Origin: Nocardioides lacusdianchii
GTDB taxonomy: Bacteria > Actinomycetota > Actinomycetes > Propionibacteriales > Nocardioidaceae
Length of the DNA stretch: 64,000 nucleotides
Direction of reading: 5' to 3'
Assembly: GCF_020102855.1 (NCBI RefSeq)
Contig: NZ_JADHZD010000006.1
Coordinates: 1 to 64,000, forward strand
In this document: piece by piece, positions 1-9,186 of the stretch
Layout: each line of letters starts with the position of its first letter
Position numbering within the stretch: the stretch's first letter is position 1
Notes under the pieces: model-generated
Told to the model about the DNA's origin: nothing
The model's input: only the letters and a program-made list of their open reading frames with translations
Database searches by the model: none
Position numbers and translations under genes: made by a program

Positions 1-132
1 AACTCCGAGTCAGCCCGACTCGCGGCTCTGCCAGCATGGGTCCACGAGTACAACCACCACCGGCCCCACTCAGCAATCGGGAAGGCCACACCCATCACCA
101 GGTTGGACAACCTGGCTGGGCATCACAACTAG
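1..132 (+). mobile_element. IS481-family transposase, C-terminal fragment (cut by window edge)
   Basis: Frame 1 is open from the first base to a TAG at 130-132 and encodes about 43 residues. They include W-V-H-E-Y-N-x-H-R-P-H-S-A-I, the end of the rve integrase core that is typical of IS481/IS3-type transposases (the Y-N-x-x-R-P-H segment after the last catalytic acid). The reverse complement of the last bases reads TTGTGATGCCCAGCCAGG, starts with TGTG and probably contains the element's terminal inverted repeat, which in this family often overlaps the end of the gene. The rest of the element lies outside the window. It abuts a glycosyltransferase gene that runs towards it and is interrupted by it. 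Confidence 0.8.
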
Positions 133-435
133 CTCGCGCAGGGCGGCGCCCCAGGGGTAGCGCGCGACGACGATCGCGTCGAGCTCCGGCACGATCCGGG
201 TCAGCGCGCGCAGCTCCTCGTCGCAGAACCACGCCGCGCGCAGCCGACCGCCGGGGGTGCGGTTGAGCGCGTCGACGGTGTTGGCCACGCGGTAGCGGAA
301 CGTGCTGGTGTCGGGGGTGCGGTAGAGGAAGGCCACCCGGTGCTCGCCGTCGAGCATCGTGCCGACGCGCTCGGCCATCGAGCTGTCCCAGAGGTCGCGG
401 ACCTCGTCGGGGGGCTCGGGCAGGTCAGTGAACAT
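70..435 (-). pseudogene. Glycosyltransferase, N-terminal fragment interrupted by the IS element
   Basis: An ATG at 435 overlaps the stop of the upstream WsaF-like gene by 11 bases. About 100 residues follow that resemble the start of GT4-type glycosyltransferases: a segment R-V-A-F-L-Y-R-T-P-D-T-S-T-F-R-Y-R, then an A-A-W-F motif and a V-A-R-Y segment. From about position 132 the frame enters the IS481 end and stops at 70 with a non-homologous tail. Only the first part of a normal enzyme of 350 or more residues remains, with no nucleotide-sugar binding half. The rest may lie beyond the element, outside the window. Translational coupling to the upstream gene suggests it was an active member of the polysaccharide operon before insertion. 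Confidence 0.75.
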
Positions 436-2191
436 CCGGGACGATGCTCTCTTCGCCGGCGCCCTCGGGACCGATCACGGTGCGGAAGCGCCTCTCCACC
501 CAGTCGACGACCGGGACGAGCGTGGCCTCCCAGTCGCGGTTGATGTGGTCGGCGGCGACGTTGGCGGCCCGCTGCTCCGGGTCGCGAGCGAGCTCGACCA
601 TCTCGCGCAGGCCCTCGAGCAGCCCGTCGACCGTCGACGGCGCGACGACGATGTTGTCCGAGATGTCGGACAGGTCGGTCTTGATGCCGTGGGAGTTGGT
701 GAGCACCGCGGCGCCCACCGACGCGAGGTCGTAGGGCGGGTACGACGGGTGCGGGGTGTCCATCAGGACCAGGGCGGCGTCCATCGAGGCGACGAAGTCC
801 TGGTAGTCGGTCCAGCCCATGCCCTCGGTGATGGTGACGTGGACGTCGCGCGGCAGCGTGAGGTCGGGGGTGCCGCGACCGACGAAGTGGAACTCCCACT
901 CGTCGGGGTCGAGGATCCGGGCCTCGACCGCACGGGCGATGACCTGGGCGCCGCGCCAGAACAGGTTGCGGGCGTTGAGCGGGCGGGAGTAGAAGAACAG
1001 GTTGCGCTTCGCGGTCCCGGAGCCCGCGGGCACGACCGAGGCGTCACGCGTGGGGAAGGCCGGCTCGAGCGCGATGGCGCTCTCGCGCAGGTGCGGCAGG
1101 CCGCCGGGGCCGGAGAGGTGCTCGAGCAGCCGCGAGGTGTTGACCACGACCGCGAGGTCCGGCTCGGCGAGGGTCTCCTGGCAGAGCAGGCGCTCGTCGC
1201 CGTAGGCGTAGAACATCCGCTCGTCCTCCTGGAGCAGGTAGAGCACCTGCTCGCGGGGGATGTCGCTGTCCAGCACCGCGCGGGTCGTCCACCACGACGT
1301 GGTCATGACGATGTCGCGGTCCGTGAACTGGAGCCGCTGGCTGCCGTCGACCGAGACCTGCTCGAGCTCGAGGATGCCGTCGAGGCGGATGCCGGTGGCC
1401 TCCTCCAGCAGCGCGATGACCTGGCCGTCGGGCTCGTCGGTGCGCGTCACCAGGCGCAGGGTGCCGTTGCCGAGGCGGTTGGCGATCTGGACGCCCAGGA
1501 TGATCGCGGTGCCGACGCCGCCGAAGAGGCTGTGCGGGGCGACGCTGTCGGTGACGATGCTGATGCGGTGCTCGCCACCCGGCAGCCGGGTCACCGGCAT
1601 CGGGGCGATGGCCTGCCAGCGCTCGGCGTAGAGCGCGTCGACGTACGGCTCGCGCAGGGCGCCGCGGGGGGCGATGCGGCCCTCGGCGCGGCCGTGGCGC
1701 AGGTAGTGGACCAACGGGTTCCAGTGCGTCTTCGCGACGTCCGGGTTCTGGCGCATGTAGCCGGAGGTGGAGAACTTCTCGCTGGGGTCGAGGCCCTCGC
1801 GCGCGCCGAAGCGGATGAAGTGCTTCACCACGTCGCGGTCCGCCGGGAGGTCGGGGCGGAAGTGGCGGTAGTAGTCCTCGTCGAAGAAGCCGGACTCGCG
1901 CACCAGGCGGGCGTCGTCCTCGGCGGGGTTCAGCGAGCGGCCCTGCGCCTTGCCGTGGCGCAGGTAGTGCACGAGCGGGTTCATCTCGCCGACGTCGGGG
2001 TTGCGACGCAGGTAGGCGTTGGTCGAGAACTCCTTCGACGGGTTGCGTCCGTCGCGGGCCCCCTGGCGCAGGTAGTGCAGGACCGGGTCGATGCCGGACG
2101 TGCGGACGTCGGGGTTCTTCCTGAGGTAGAACTCGACGTCGAAGAGATCGGATGCGCGTACCAGGTCGGCGTCGCTCGTCTTGTCGCTCAA
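425..2191 (-). CDS. WsaF-like glycosyltransferase with four N-terminal NPDV/HYLR repeats
   Basis: About 588 residues. Residues 16-172 hold four imperfect repeats of about 33 residues (F-D..Y-L-R..N-P-D-V ... N-P-L-V-H-Y-L-R-x-G...G-R), a module found in front of several surface-glycan glycosyltransferases. The rest resembles WsaF-type rhamnosyltransferases (GT4 fold): a start S-I-V-T-D-S with a G-G-V-G-T-A loop, a middle Y-L-L-Q-E-D-E segment, and a C-terminal half with P-H-P-S-Y-P-P-Y-D-L and T-N-S-H-G that would bind the sugar nucleotide. No signal peptide, so probably cytoplasmic. Start chosen at a TTG because GGAGGG lies 6 bases before it; an ATG at 2230 in the same frame is the alternative. 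Donor and acceptor cannot be read from sequence. Confidence 0.82.
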   Translation of the reverse strand: MSDKTSDADLVRASDLFDVEFYLRKNPDVRTSGIDPVLHYLRQGARDGRNPSKEFSTNAYLRRNPDVGEMNPLVHYLRHGKAQGRSLNPAEDDARLVRESGFFDEDYYRHFRPDLPADRDVVKHFIRFGAREGLDPSEKFSTSGYMRQNPDVAKTHWNPLVHYLRHGRAEGRIAPRGALREPYVDALYAERWQAIAPMPVTRLPGGEHRISIVTDSVAPHSLFGGVGTAIILGVQIANRLGNGTLRLVTRTDEPDGQVIALLEEATGIRLDGILELEQVSVDGSQRLQFTDRDIVMTTSWWTTRAVLDSDIPREQVLYLLQEDERMFYAYGDERLLCQETLAEPDLAVVVNTSRLLEHLSGPGGLPHLRESAIALEPAFPTRDASVVPAGSGTAKRNLFFYSRPLNARNLFWRGAQVIARAVEARILDPDEWEFHFVGRGTPDLTLPRDVHVTITEGMGWTDYQDFVASMDAALVLMDTPHPSYPPYDLASVGAAVLTNSHGIKTDLSDISDNIVVAPSTVDGLLEGLREMVELARDPEQRAANVAADHINRDWEATLVPVVDWVERRFRTVIGPEGAGEESIVPDVH

Positions 2192-2253
2192 GTCCTGCCC
2201 TCCCGTGGCCTTCACGTGCCGGGCGAGCATAGTCGAACCCCGGGTCGGTCCTG

Positions 2254-4365
2254 TCAGTCGATGGCGTCGAGGAGCGCGGGCTCGAGGTAGGGCGCGAGCG
2301 TCGTGACGTAGGTCGCCGACAGGTGGTTGTAGTCGGCCCACACGATGACGCCGCCCACCACCGGCTGGCAGGTGTCGGGCTCGCAGACGTGCTCGTTGAG
2401 GTCGAGCGTGCTGACGGCCGGGTCGTCGAGGGCGACGGCGGCATCGGTGAGCGGGTCCTGGCGGATCCAGTCGGCCGGGCTGCCGGCGCAGGCCTCCGGG
2501 TCGTCGAGGTGGTAGGCCAGGCAGGTCGGCGTGTCGTTGGCCGGGTCGAGCGGCGCGGGGGTGTCGCGGACGACGAGCACCTCGCGGCCGGCGTCGACGA
2601 GCTTCTGGAGCGTGCGCTCGTAGACCGCCGGGTCGGCGGTGTCGTGGTCCATCGTCGACATCACCACGAGGTCGTACGGCGTCTCCGCGATCGTGTCGAG
2701 CACGTCGGCCTCGAGCCGGTCGCAGTTGTCGATCTCGCTGGGCATGACGCTCGGGGTGAGGTCGTTCTCGGTCGTGGGCTGGCACACGCCCACCACGAAG
2801 GTGTCGACCTGCCACTGGTTCTCGCCGGCGATCCGCTCGAGTGCCGGCTGCCACTGCCCGGCGTGGGAGTTGCCGTAGAGCGCGATGCGCACCTTCGGGG
2901 CCTCGGTCTCCCCGAGGGAGCACGACACCACCTCGCCGAAGGGGGGCCAGTTGAGGCACTGGCCGACCCTGACGCTGCTGGGCAGGTCGGTCTTGGCGAA
3001 CTCGGGCGTGGTGACCAGGTCGGGCTCGGCCGGGCAGTCGAGGGAGTCGTCGAGCGCGCCGGCGCCCAGGCAGGTCACCTCGAGGCCCGAGGTCGGCAGC
3101 GCCTCGACCGCGCGGGCGTTCGCGCCGGTGGCGAGCTCGACCCGCAGCAGCATGGCCGCGCAGAGGGCGACCACGACGACCGAGGAGACGCCCCAGACCT
3201 TGCCGGCCCGCCGCAGCAGCCCGGCGCTGTCGCGACCGGGGCGCAGCGGGTTCTCGACGAAGGTCGTGCTGAGCCACGACAGCACCAGCGCGATCGGCAG
3301 GAGCAGCAGGGCCAGCCACCACGTGCGCTCGACGCGCAGGCACAGCGGCACCAGCACCAGCAGCGGCCAGTGCCAGAGGTAGATGGCGTACGACGTGTCG
3401 CCGACGAGCTGCACGGGCCGGGCGTGCGTCACCGGTCGCAGCGACCAGCGCCCACCCGGGTCGGCGGCAGCGATGAACAGCACGGCACCGACGGTCGGGA
3501 GGAGGGCGTTGTAGCCGGGGAAGACCGACTCGCCCGACAGGACGAACCCGGACGCCAGCATCATCGCGACACCCAGCAGCGCGACGGCGTTGCGGCGCGC
3601 TGCCGAGCCGAGCCGCTCCGCCACGGTGGCGCCGCTGACCGCGAGGAGGCCGCCCAGGCCCAGCTCCCAGACGCGGGCCGGGGTGGAGAAGTAGGCCAGC
3701 GAGGGGTTGGACCACGAGATCGACAGGCCGTAGAGGAAGGACGCGACCACGGTCAGCGCGACGCCCGCCAGCAGGGTGCGCCGCAGGTCCAGGCCGGCGC
3801 GCCTCGCGAGCAGGGTCAGCAGCCCGATGACCAGCGGCCAGCCGACGTAGTACTGCTCCTCGACCGAGAGCGACCAGAAGTGCTGGAAGGGCGGCTCGGC
3901 ACCGTTGGCGGCGAGGTAGTCGGTGGAGATCAGCACCAGGTGCCAGTTCTCCAGGTAGAACATCGACGCCAGCGCGTGGCGACCGCCCGAGCGCCACTCC
4001 AGCAGCGGCAGGAAGGCCGCGATCGCGACGAGCGACACCACCAGGGTGAGGACGACCGCCGGGACCAGCCGCAGGATGCGCCGCGCCCAGAACTCGGCGA
4101 GGTGGCGCCACCGCGACGGCGGGCGGCGTACGAGCGCGCCGGTGATGAGGAAGCCGGAGATCACGAAGAAGATGTCGACCCCGACGAAGCCGCCGGGCAG
4201 CAGCGAGGGCCAGAAGTGGTAGACCACGACCATCGCCACCGCCAGTGCGCGGAGCGCCTGGATGTCGAGGCGCGGGGCGTGGCCGTCGCGCTCGACGGCC
4301 GAGGCGTGGTGCGCGTCGACCGGCTGGGGCGGGTCCGGGTGCGGCGAGGGCTGGACGTGGGTCAC
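2254..4365 (-). CDS. OafA-type acyltransferase with SGNH domain
   Basis: About 703 residues. Residues 25-380 form an acyltransferase-3 membrane domain with about ten helices: an early R-A-L-A-V motif, Y-H-F-W, G-F-V-G-V-D-I-F-F-V-I-S-G-F-L, and F-W-S-L-S-V-E-E-Q-Y-Y. The C-terminal 280 residues are extracellular and look like an SGNH hydrolase: a G-N-S-H-A-G nucleophile motif and a late D-Y-N-H-L-S block carrying Asp and His. Such fusions O-acetylate cell-surface polysaccharide, moving the acyl group across the membrane. GTG start overlaps the stop of the upstream DUF2142 gene by four bases (GTGA), so the two are translationally coupled. Length is normal for the class. The acceptor sugar is unknown. 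Confidence 0.88.
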   Translation of the reverse strand: MTHVQPSPHPDPPQPVDAHHASAVERDGHAPRLDIQALRALAVAMVVVYHFWPSLLPGGFVGVDIFFVISGFLITGALVRRPPSRWRHLAEFWARRILRLVPAVVLTLVVSLVAIAAFLPLLEWRSGGRHALASMFYLENWHLVLISTDYLAANGAEPPFQHFWSLSVEEQYYVGWPLVIGLLTLLARRAGLDLRRTLLAGVALTVVASFLYGLSISWSNPSLAYFSTPARVWELGLGGLLAVSGATVAERLGSAARRNAVALLGVAMMLASGFVLSGESVFPGYNALLPTVGAVLFIAAADPGGRWSLRPVTHARPVQLVGDTSYAIYLWHWPLLVLVPLCLRVERTWWLALLLLPIALVLSWLSTTFVENPLRPGRDSAGLLRRAGKVWGVSSVVVVALCAAMLLRVELATGANARAVEALPTSGLEVTCLGAGALDDSLDCPAEPDLVTTPEFAKTDLPSSVRVGQCLNWPPFGEVVSCSLGETEAPKVRIALYGNSHAGQWQPALERIAGENQWQVDTFVVGVCQPTTENDLTPSVMPSEIDNCDRLEADVLDTIAETPYDLVVMSTMDHDTADPAVYERTLQKLVDAGREVLVVRDTPAPLDPANDTPTCLAYHLDDPEACAGSPADWIRQDPLTDAAVALDDPAVSTLDLNEHVCEPDTCQPVVGGVIVWADYNHLSATYVTTLAPYLEPALLDAID

Positions 4366-5876
4366 ACGCGCTCCTCCGCGTGGCGGCCCTCGGGGGCGTG
4401 GTCGGTGGTGGCGGGCGAGGGCACGGCCACGAGCGGGCGCAGCACGGCCCAGGTCACGGCGGCGAAGCACGCCGAGCCCACGAGCCAGAAGAGCGTCGGG
4501 GTGGGCAGGCCGTCCCACCACCACTCCTGCTGCTTGCCCAGCCGGAGCCACGAGACGTCCTGGCCGGAGATGTAGCGCCGCATCTGCACGTGCAGCGCGA
4601 GGGAGTGGGCCACGCCGAGGGCGGCGACCGCGGCCCACAGGCCGGCGGGCGTGAGCCGCAGCGCGACGCCGCGCGGGGCGAGCAGGACCAGGCCGGTCAG
4701 CAGCACGAGGAGCGGCAGCAGGTAGCGCGGCTGGACCGCCTCGCCGACCAGGACGTGGGTCTGCACGAGCAGGTAGAGCGGGTGGACGAAGAGCGCGGCC
4801 ACGACCAGTCCGACGCCGAGCGCCTTCGCGGGGAACATCCGTCGCAGTCCCTGGGCCACGACGAGGAACCACACCGCGATCACCAGGACCGGCACCAGCT
4901 GGGGGAAGCCGGTGTCGAGCCAGCCGGCGCGGCCCATCGGGCCGGCGGCGAAGCTGCCGAGCCAGAGCACGGGCAGCGCCCCGGTGTTGACCATGACGAG
5001 CTGCCACTTGGTCAGCACCGCCGCCGCGGTCTCGGCGGCACGCATGTCGCCGTTGATCACCACGGCCTGCCCGGCGCTGAGGAAGTAGTAGGCGGAGATG
5101 CCGAGCGCGACGAGCGAGGCGGCCACCAGCACCGGCGACGTACGCAGGTGGCGCACGCGCAGCATCAGCACGAGCACCACCGACATCGCCGCGAACAGGC
5201 ATCCGTCGGCGCGCGCACCGCTGGCCAGCGTCGCGGAGAGCACCGCCACCGCGGCCAGGCCCCACTGGCGGGGGCCGCGGGTCTCGAAGGCGACGTAGAG
5301 CGCCGGCCAGAGCGTCGCGATGCCGAGGATCGTCCAGCCGCTGGGGTTGGTCGAGGGCAGCAGCGACATGCCCAGCGGGATGCTGGTCAGCAGCAGCGGC
5401 ACCGTCGCGAGCGGGCGGCGGCGCCGGGGCAGCAGCCCGGCGAGGAGGGCGACGAGCCCGACGGCCAGGGCGGAGGCCACCAGCCGCATGACGACGATCG
5501 CGCGGGGCACGTCGACGCCCACGAAGGTCGACATGAACTCGTAGTAGAGCGGGGGATAGGCGCCGGTCCAGTTGCCGTGGACCGCCGGGTAGTCGGCGCC
5601 GGAGTCGGGGAAGGCGTCCTGGCAGGCCGCGCTCGCCGACGGGTCCGTGGCGTAGCAGAGGCTCGCGCCCGACGCCCGCGTCGGGACCACCCGCACGTCG
5701 TCGGTGTCGCCGGCCTCGCAGCGGCCGGCCTCGAAGCCGTCGGCGCACCAGATCGACGCCATGTGGTAGTCGTCGTCGGGCGAGGAGCCGGGCGGGGAGG
5801 CGAGCGACCAGGCCGCCAGGCAGCCCCACGCCGCCAGCGTCACGAGGATCCAGGGCAGGACGCGACGCACGGACAT
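4362..5876 (-). CDS. DUF2142-family polytopic membrane protein
   Basis: About 504 residues with roughly eleven hydrophobic segments. A short cytoplasmic start and first helix are followed by P-P-G-S-S-P-D-D-D-Y-H, the conserved acidic loop of DUF2142 proteins. These resemble membrane GT-C glycosyltransferases and sit in O-antigen and capsule clusters. The first extracellular loop (about residues 45-120) carries several cysteines. Start chosen at the ATG before S-V-R-R; a longer frame to 5978 would run into the upstream region of the divergent methyltransferase gene. First gene of the minus-strand operon, coupled to the acyltransferase. A glycosyl-transfer role is inferred only from family and neighbours. 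Confidence 0.75.
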   Translation of the reverse strand: MSVRRVLPWILVTLAAWGCLAAWSLASPPGSSPDDDYHMASIWCADGFEAGRCEAGDTDDVRVVPTRASGASLCYATDPSASAACQDAFPDSGADYPAVHGNWTGAYPPLYYEFMSTFVGVDVPRAIVVMRLVASALAVGLVALLAGLLPRRRRPLATVPLLLTSIPLGMSLLPSTNPSGWTILGIATLWPALYVAFETRGPRQWGLAAVAVLSATLASGARADGCLFAAMSVVLVLMLRVRHLRTSPVLVAASLVALGISAYYFLSAGQAVVINGDMRAAETAAAVLTKWQLVMVNTGALPVLWLGSFAAGPMGRAGWLDTGFPQLVPVLVIAVWFLVVAQGLRRMFPAKALGVGLVVAALFVHPLYLLVQTHVLVGEAVQPRYLLPLLVLLTGLVLLAPRGVALRLTPAGLWAAVAALGVAHSLALHVQMRRYISGQDVSWLRLGKQQEWWWDGLPTPTLFWLVGSACFAAVTWAVLRPLVAVPSPATTDHAPEGRHAEERV

Positions 5877-5984
5877 GGCGGGCACACTAACCGCTGACGC
5901 GCGACCGACCGGAAACGCCGGGACCCCCGATCCGCCTAGGATGAGCGCGACGACGGGTCCGTCGACCAGGAAGGCCACACCTCC

Positions 5985-6773
5985 ATGTCCTCACGCTGCC
6001 GCGTGTGCCGCACCGCGACCGTGCCGTTCGCCGAGGGCCAGGTGCTGGGCCACGTCGAGGTGACCTACGAGCGGTGCCCCGCGTGCGGTCTCGTGATGGC
6101 CCTCGAGCCCACGTGGCTGGAGGAGGCCTACGGCTCGGCCATCGCCAAGCTCGACATCGGTCTGCTCGACCGCTGCCAGATCCTCGCCAACGTCACCGGC
6201 ACCGTGCTGCGCGCGGAGCGGTTGCGCGGCGGTCGCTTCCTCGACTGGGCGGGGGGCTACGGCACGCTCACCCGCCTGATGCGCGACCGCGGCTACGACT
6301 TCACCCATTCCGACCCGCTCGCCTCCAACGTCTTCGCCGAGGGGCACGAGACCGCGGCCGTCGCCGGCGAGCGCTTCGACCTCATCACCGCCTTCGAGGT
6401 GCTCGAGCACCTCGTCGACCCGGTCGAGGCGCTGGCGGACGTCGCCCGGGCGACCGATCGGCTGCTGGTGACCACCCAGGTGCTGCCCGACCCGGCACCA
6501 CGGCCGGGGGAGTGGTGGTACTACACCCCCGAGTCCGGCCAGCACATCACCTTCTACACCCCCGCCTCGCTGCAGGCGCTCGCGCGCGAGCTCGGCTTCG
6601 ACGGCGTGGTCACCAGCGACCTCGTCCACTACTTCTTCCGCGGCAAGGCCTCGCCCGTCACGCGTGCGGCCGTGCGCCGCCCGGCGGTGGCCTACGGCGT
6701 GGGGCACCTCGCCGCCGTCCTCGACCGCCGTCACTCGCTGCTGCAGTCCGACCTGACCCGGATCACGGGCTGA
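5985..6773 (+). CDS. SAM-dependent methyltransferase with N-terminal CxxC zinc site
   Basis: 262 residues. The start has C-R-V-C and, 26 residues later, C-P-A-C, a small zinc-binding site typical of the methyltransferases near sugar and surface-glycan genes. Residues 75-170 form a class I methyltransferase core: L-D-W-A-G-G-Y-G-T-L (SAM loop), H-S-D-P, and F-D-L-I-T-A-F-E-V-L-E-H-L. The motif Y-Y-T-P..G-Q-H-I-T-F-Y-T matches methyltransferase family 23/12-type proteins that act on sugars. Divergent from the DUF2142 operon and first of three plus-strand genes. Substrate unknown; a deoxysugar or glycan end is likely from context. Confidence 0.8.
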   Translation: MSSRCRVCRTATVPFAEGQVLGHVEVTYERCPACGLVMALEPTWLEEAYGSAIAKLDIGLLDRCQILANVTGTVLRAERLRGGRFLDWAGGYGTLTRLMRDRGYDFTHSDPLASNVFAEGHETAAVAGERFDLITAFEVLEHLVDPVEALADVARATDRLLVTTQVLPDPAPRPGEWWYYTPESGQHITFYTPASLQALARELGFDGVVTSDLVHYFFRGKASPVTRAAVRRPAVAYGVGHLAAVLDRRHSLLQSDLTRITG

Positions 6774-6829
6774 GCGCCCCCGGAGGGCCGTCCGAGCCGG
6801 TGCCGACGCCCGGCCTAGGATCTTCTCCC

Positions 6830-8038
6830 GTGCCCCACGACGCCCCGGCGCGCCCCCGCTCGACGCTGTCGGTCCTGGCGGCCGCAGTCACGAGCGGCCT
6901 CGCGGGATACGTCGTCCTGGTGCTGGCCGCGCGCGGCCTCGAGCCGGCCGTCAATGCCCAGTTCCTCGTCTTCTGGGGCGCGGTCTTCGGGTTCTTCGGC
7001 GTGCTGATCGGCGTCACCACCGAGACCACGCGCACCGTCTTCGCCAGCCGTGGCACCACCGGGACCACGCGGGTCTTCCCCGTCGTGCTCGGCGCCGGCG
7101 CGGTGCTGGTCGCCGTCGTCGCGGCGTTGGGCCCGGTCTGGGCGCCGCCACTGTTCGGCGACCCGTGGCCCGGCCTGCTGGCACCCGTCGTCGTCGGCAT
7201 CGTGCTGTTCCTCGTGCACGCGACGGTCGCCGGTGCGGCGGCGGGCACCGGGCAGTGGGACTCCTACGGGCTGCTCGTGGGCCTCGAGTCGGTGGCGCGG
7301 CTGGTCGCCGTCGCCGCCGCGGTGGCCCTGGGCGCGCACGTGGTCGGCCTCGCCTGGGCGGTGGTCGGCGCCTGCGGCACGTGGCTGCTGCTGTGGCTCG
7401 CCTCCCCGCGCCAGCGCGCCCTCTGGCACGTCCGCGCCGACGTCACGCCGGGAGGGCTCGTACGACGCCTCGCCGCCGCCGCGACCGCGTCCGGCGTATC
7501 GGCGCTGCTGCTGGTGGGCTACCCGGTGCTCCTGAAGCTCACCACGCCCGAGGACGTGTTCGCAGGCGCCGCCCCGATCATCCTGGCCGTCTCGCTGTGC
7601 CGCGCGCCGCTCATGGTGCCGCTCGGCGCCTACCAGAACGTGGTCGTCACGCGGGTCGCCGCGCACGGCGTACGCGCCCTGGTGCCGGTCGCGACGGGAC
7701 TGGGTGTGCTCACGGTCGTGGGGTCGCTCGCTGCGTGGCCGATCGGCCCGTGGGCCCTGCGGGTCGTCAACCCGGCCTACCACGTCGACGGGCCGGTCTT
7801 CGCGGGGCTGGTGCTCGGTGCCGGCCTCGTCGCGCTGCTCACCGTGACCGGCGCCGCGGCCGTCGCGCTCGACCACCACACCGTCTACCTCGTCGGCTGG
7901 GTCTGCGCGACGCTGGCCGCGATCGCCGTCCTGCTCACGCCCTGGTCGCTGGAGACCCGCGTGGTGGTCTCGCTGCTCGTCGGTCCCGTGGTCGGGGTCG
8001 CGGTGCACCTCGCGCTGAGCCGCCAGCGGATCGGTTAG
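6830..8038 (+). CDS. Flippase-like polysaccharide export membrane protein
   Basis: About 402 residues with around 12 hydrophobic helices and few charged residues, the layout of Wzx/MurJ-type polysaccharide flippases. The first helices (A-A-V-T-S-G-L-A-G-Y-V-V-L-V-L-A-A-R-G-L) match the start of this superfamily. It would move lipid-linked repeat units across the membrane. GTG start at 6830, with AGGA nine bases upstream; no longer start seems reasonable because the methyltransferase stop lies just upstream. Followed after 37 bases by the GT4 gene. Sequence identity to named flippases cannot be judged by eye, so a general transporter of this fold remains possible. Confidence 0.7.
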   Translation: MPHDAPARPRSTLSVLAAAVTSGLAGYVVLVLAARGLEPAVNAQFLVFWGAVFGFFGVLIGVTTETTRTVFASRGTTGTTRVFPVVLGAGAVLVAVVAALGPVWAPPLFGDPWPGLLAPVVVGIVLFLVHATVAGAAAGTGQWDSYGLLVGLESVARLVAVAAAVALGAHVVGLAWAVVGACGTWLLLWLASPRQRALWHVRADVTPGGLVRRLAAAATASGVSALLLVGYPVLLKLTTPEDVFAGAAPIILAVSLCRAPLMVPLGAYQNVVVTRVAAHGVRALVPVATGLGVLTVVGSLAAWPIGPWALRVVNPAYHVDGPVFAGLVLGAGLVALLTVTGAAAVALDHHTVYLVGWVCATLAAIAVLLTPWSLETRVVVSLLVGPVVGVAVHLALSRQRIG

Positions 8039-8075
8039 GCTCGCGCACCCTGCACCCACCCGGGAGGAACCACCG

Positions 8076-9182
8076 GTGCCGAAGCGCCCCCTCGTTCTCG
8101 TCGACATGCTGTCCTACACGGGCACCAAGGGCGGGATGGAGACCTACACGCGCGAGCTCTACCGCGCCCTCGGCCGGATGGACACCGGGCTCGACTTCGT
8201 CGCGCTGGCCAGCAAGGAGGGCGCGCGCCTGGACCTGTCGTGGTTCCCCGGCGAGGTGATCGAGTCGCGCATCAGCGGCGAGAACCGCTTCGTGTGGGCC
8301 TTCGGCGAGCTCGTCGCCTCGAGCTGGACGGCCCGGCGCCGCCGCGCCGACCTCGTGCACTCGCCGGCCACCCTGGGGCCGGCGTGGACCTCGATGCCCA
8401 CCGTGATCACCATCCACGACATGCTCTACTGGAGTCACCCAGAGCTGATGACGACCCCGCTCTACACGCGGCCGGTCATGTGGATGGAGAAGCGCGGAGC
8501 GGCCAACGCCGCCCACGTCATCACCGACAGCCAGGTCTCGGCCGACGAGATCGTGAAGTACCTCGGCTTCCCGCGCGAGCGGCTCCACGTCGTTCTCCTC
8601 GCCGCCGAGCACCCCGCGACGGACCCGGTCGTCGCGCCGCGGACCGAGAACCTCGTCGTAGCCAGCGGCCAGCGCCGTCCGCACAAGAACTGGGACCGCC
8701 TCATCCGCGCGCTCGCCCTCGTCGAGGAGGACGTGCGACCTCGGCTGGTCATCACCGGCGCCCGCGGGGAGGACCCGCTGGCGCCCGTCGTCGCCGAGAC
8801 CGGCATGGGGGACTGGGTCGAGCTGCGCGGCTGGGTGGACGACGCCGAGCTGGCCGACCTGCGCTCGCGCGCCCGGGCGATGGCGTTCCCGACGCTCGCC
8901 GAGGGGTTCGGCCTGCCCATCCTCGAGGCGATGGCCGAGGGCCTGCCGGTGATCGCCTCCGACCTGCCGGTGCTCCGCGAGGTCGGCGGCGACGCCGCCC
9001 TGTGGTTCGACCCGCTGGACCTGCACTCGATCGCCGACGCGCTGCGCACCGTCGCGGTCCGCCCCGAGGTCCTGCCCGGCATGGCCGCGGCCGGCATCGA
9101 GCAGGCCCGCCAGTTCAGCTGGGAGCGCGTCGCGCGCGAGACGCTCGAGGTCTTCCGGACCGCGCTCGCCACGTCCCGCTAG
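8076..9182 (+). CDS. GT4-family glycosyltransferase
   Basis: 368 residues, the usual length. N-terminal half: a start L-V-D-M-L-S-Y with G-T-K-G-G-M-E-T-Y-T (acceptor-side glycine loop) and I-T-I-H-D-M. C-terminal half: a donor-binding Rossmann domain with V-V-A-S-G-Q-R-R-P-H-K-N-W, then P-T-L-A-E-G-F-G-L-P-I-L-E-A-M-A, the E-x(7)-E motif of retaining GT4 enzymes. GTG start preceded by GGGAGGA at 6-bp spacing. Probably builds the same surface glycan as its neighbours. Converges on the GT2 gene with only four bases between stops. Confidence 0.88.
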   Translation: MPKRPLVLVDMLSYTGTKGGMETYTRELYRALGRMDTGLDFVALASKEGARLDLSWFPGEVIESRISGENRFVWAFGELVASSWTARRRRADLVHSPATLGPAWTSMPTVITIHDMLYWSHPELMTTPLYTRPVMWMEKRGAANAAHVITDSQVSADEIVKYLGFPRERLHVVLLAAEHPATDPVVAPRTENLVVASGQRRPHKNWDRLIRALALVEEDVRPRLVITGARGEDPLAPVVAETGMGDWVELRGWVDDAELADLRSRARAMAFPTLAEGFGLPILEAMAEGLPVIASDLPVLREVGGDAALWFDPLDLHSIADALRTVAVRPEVLPGMAAAGIEQARQFSWERVARETLEVFRTALATSR

Positions 9183-9186
9183 GAGC

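Noticed and set aside
359..4575. Plus-strand frames opposite the minus-strand glycan operon
   Set aside because: Composition is dominated by Val/Ala/Asp/Gly/Glu from antisense reading and no recognisable domain is present.
425..5829. Very long minus-strand frames that run through several genes (for example 425-4111 and 2254-5829)
   Set aside because: Only their distal parts carry family motifs. Upstream parts are Arg/Pro-rich shadows of the next gene, so starts were placed at the first motif-supported codon.
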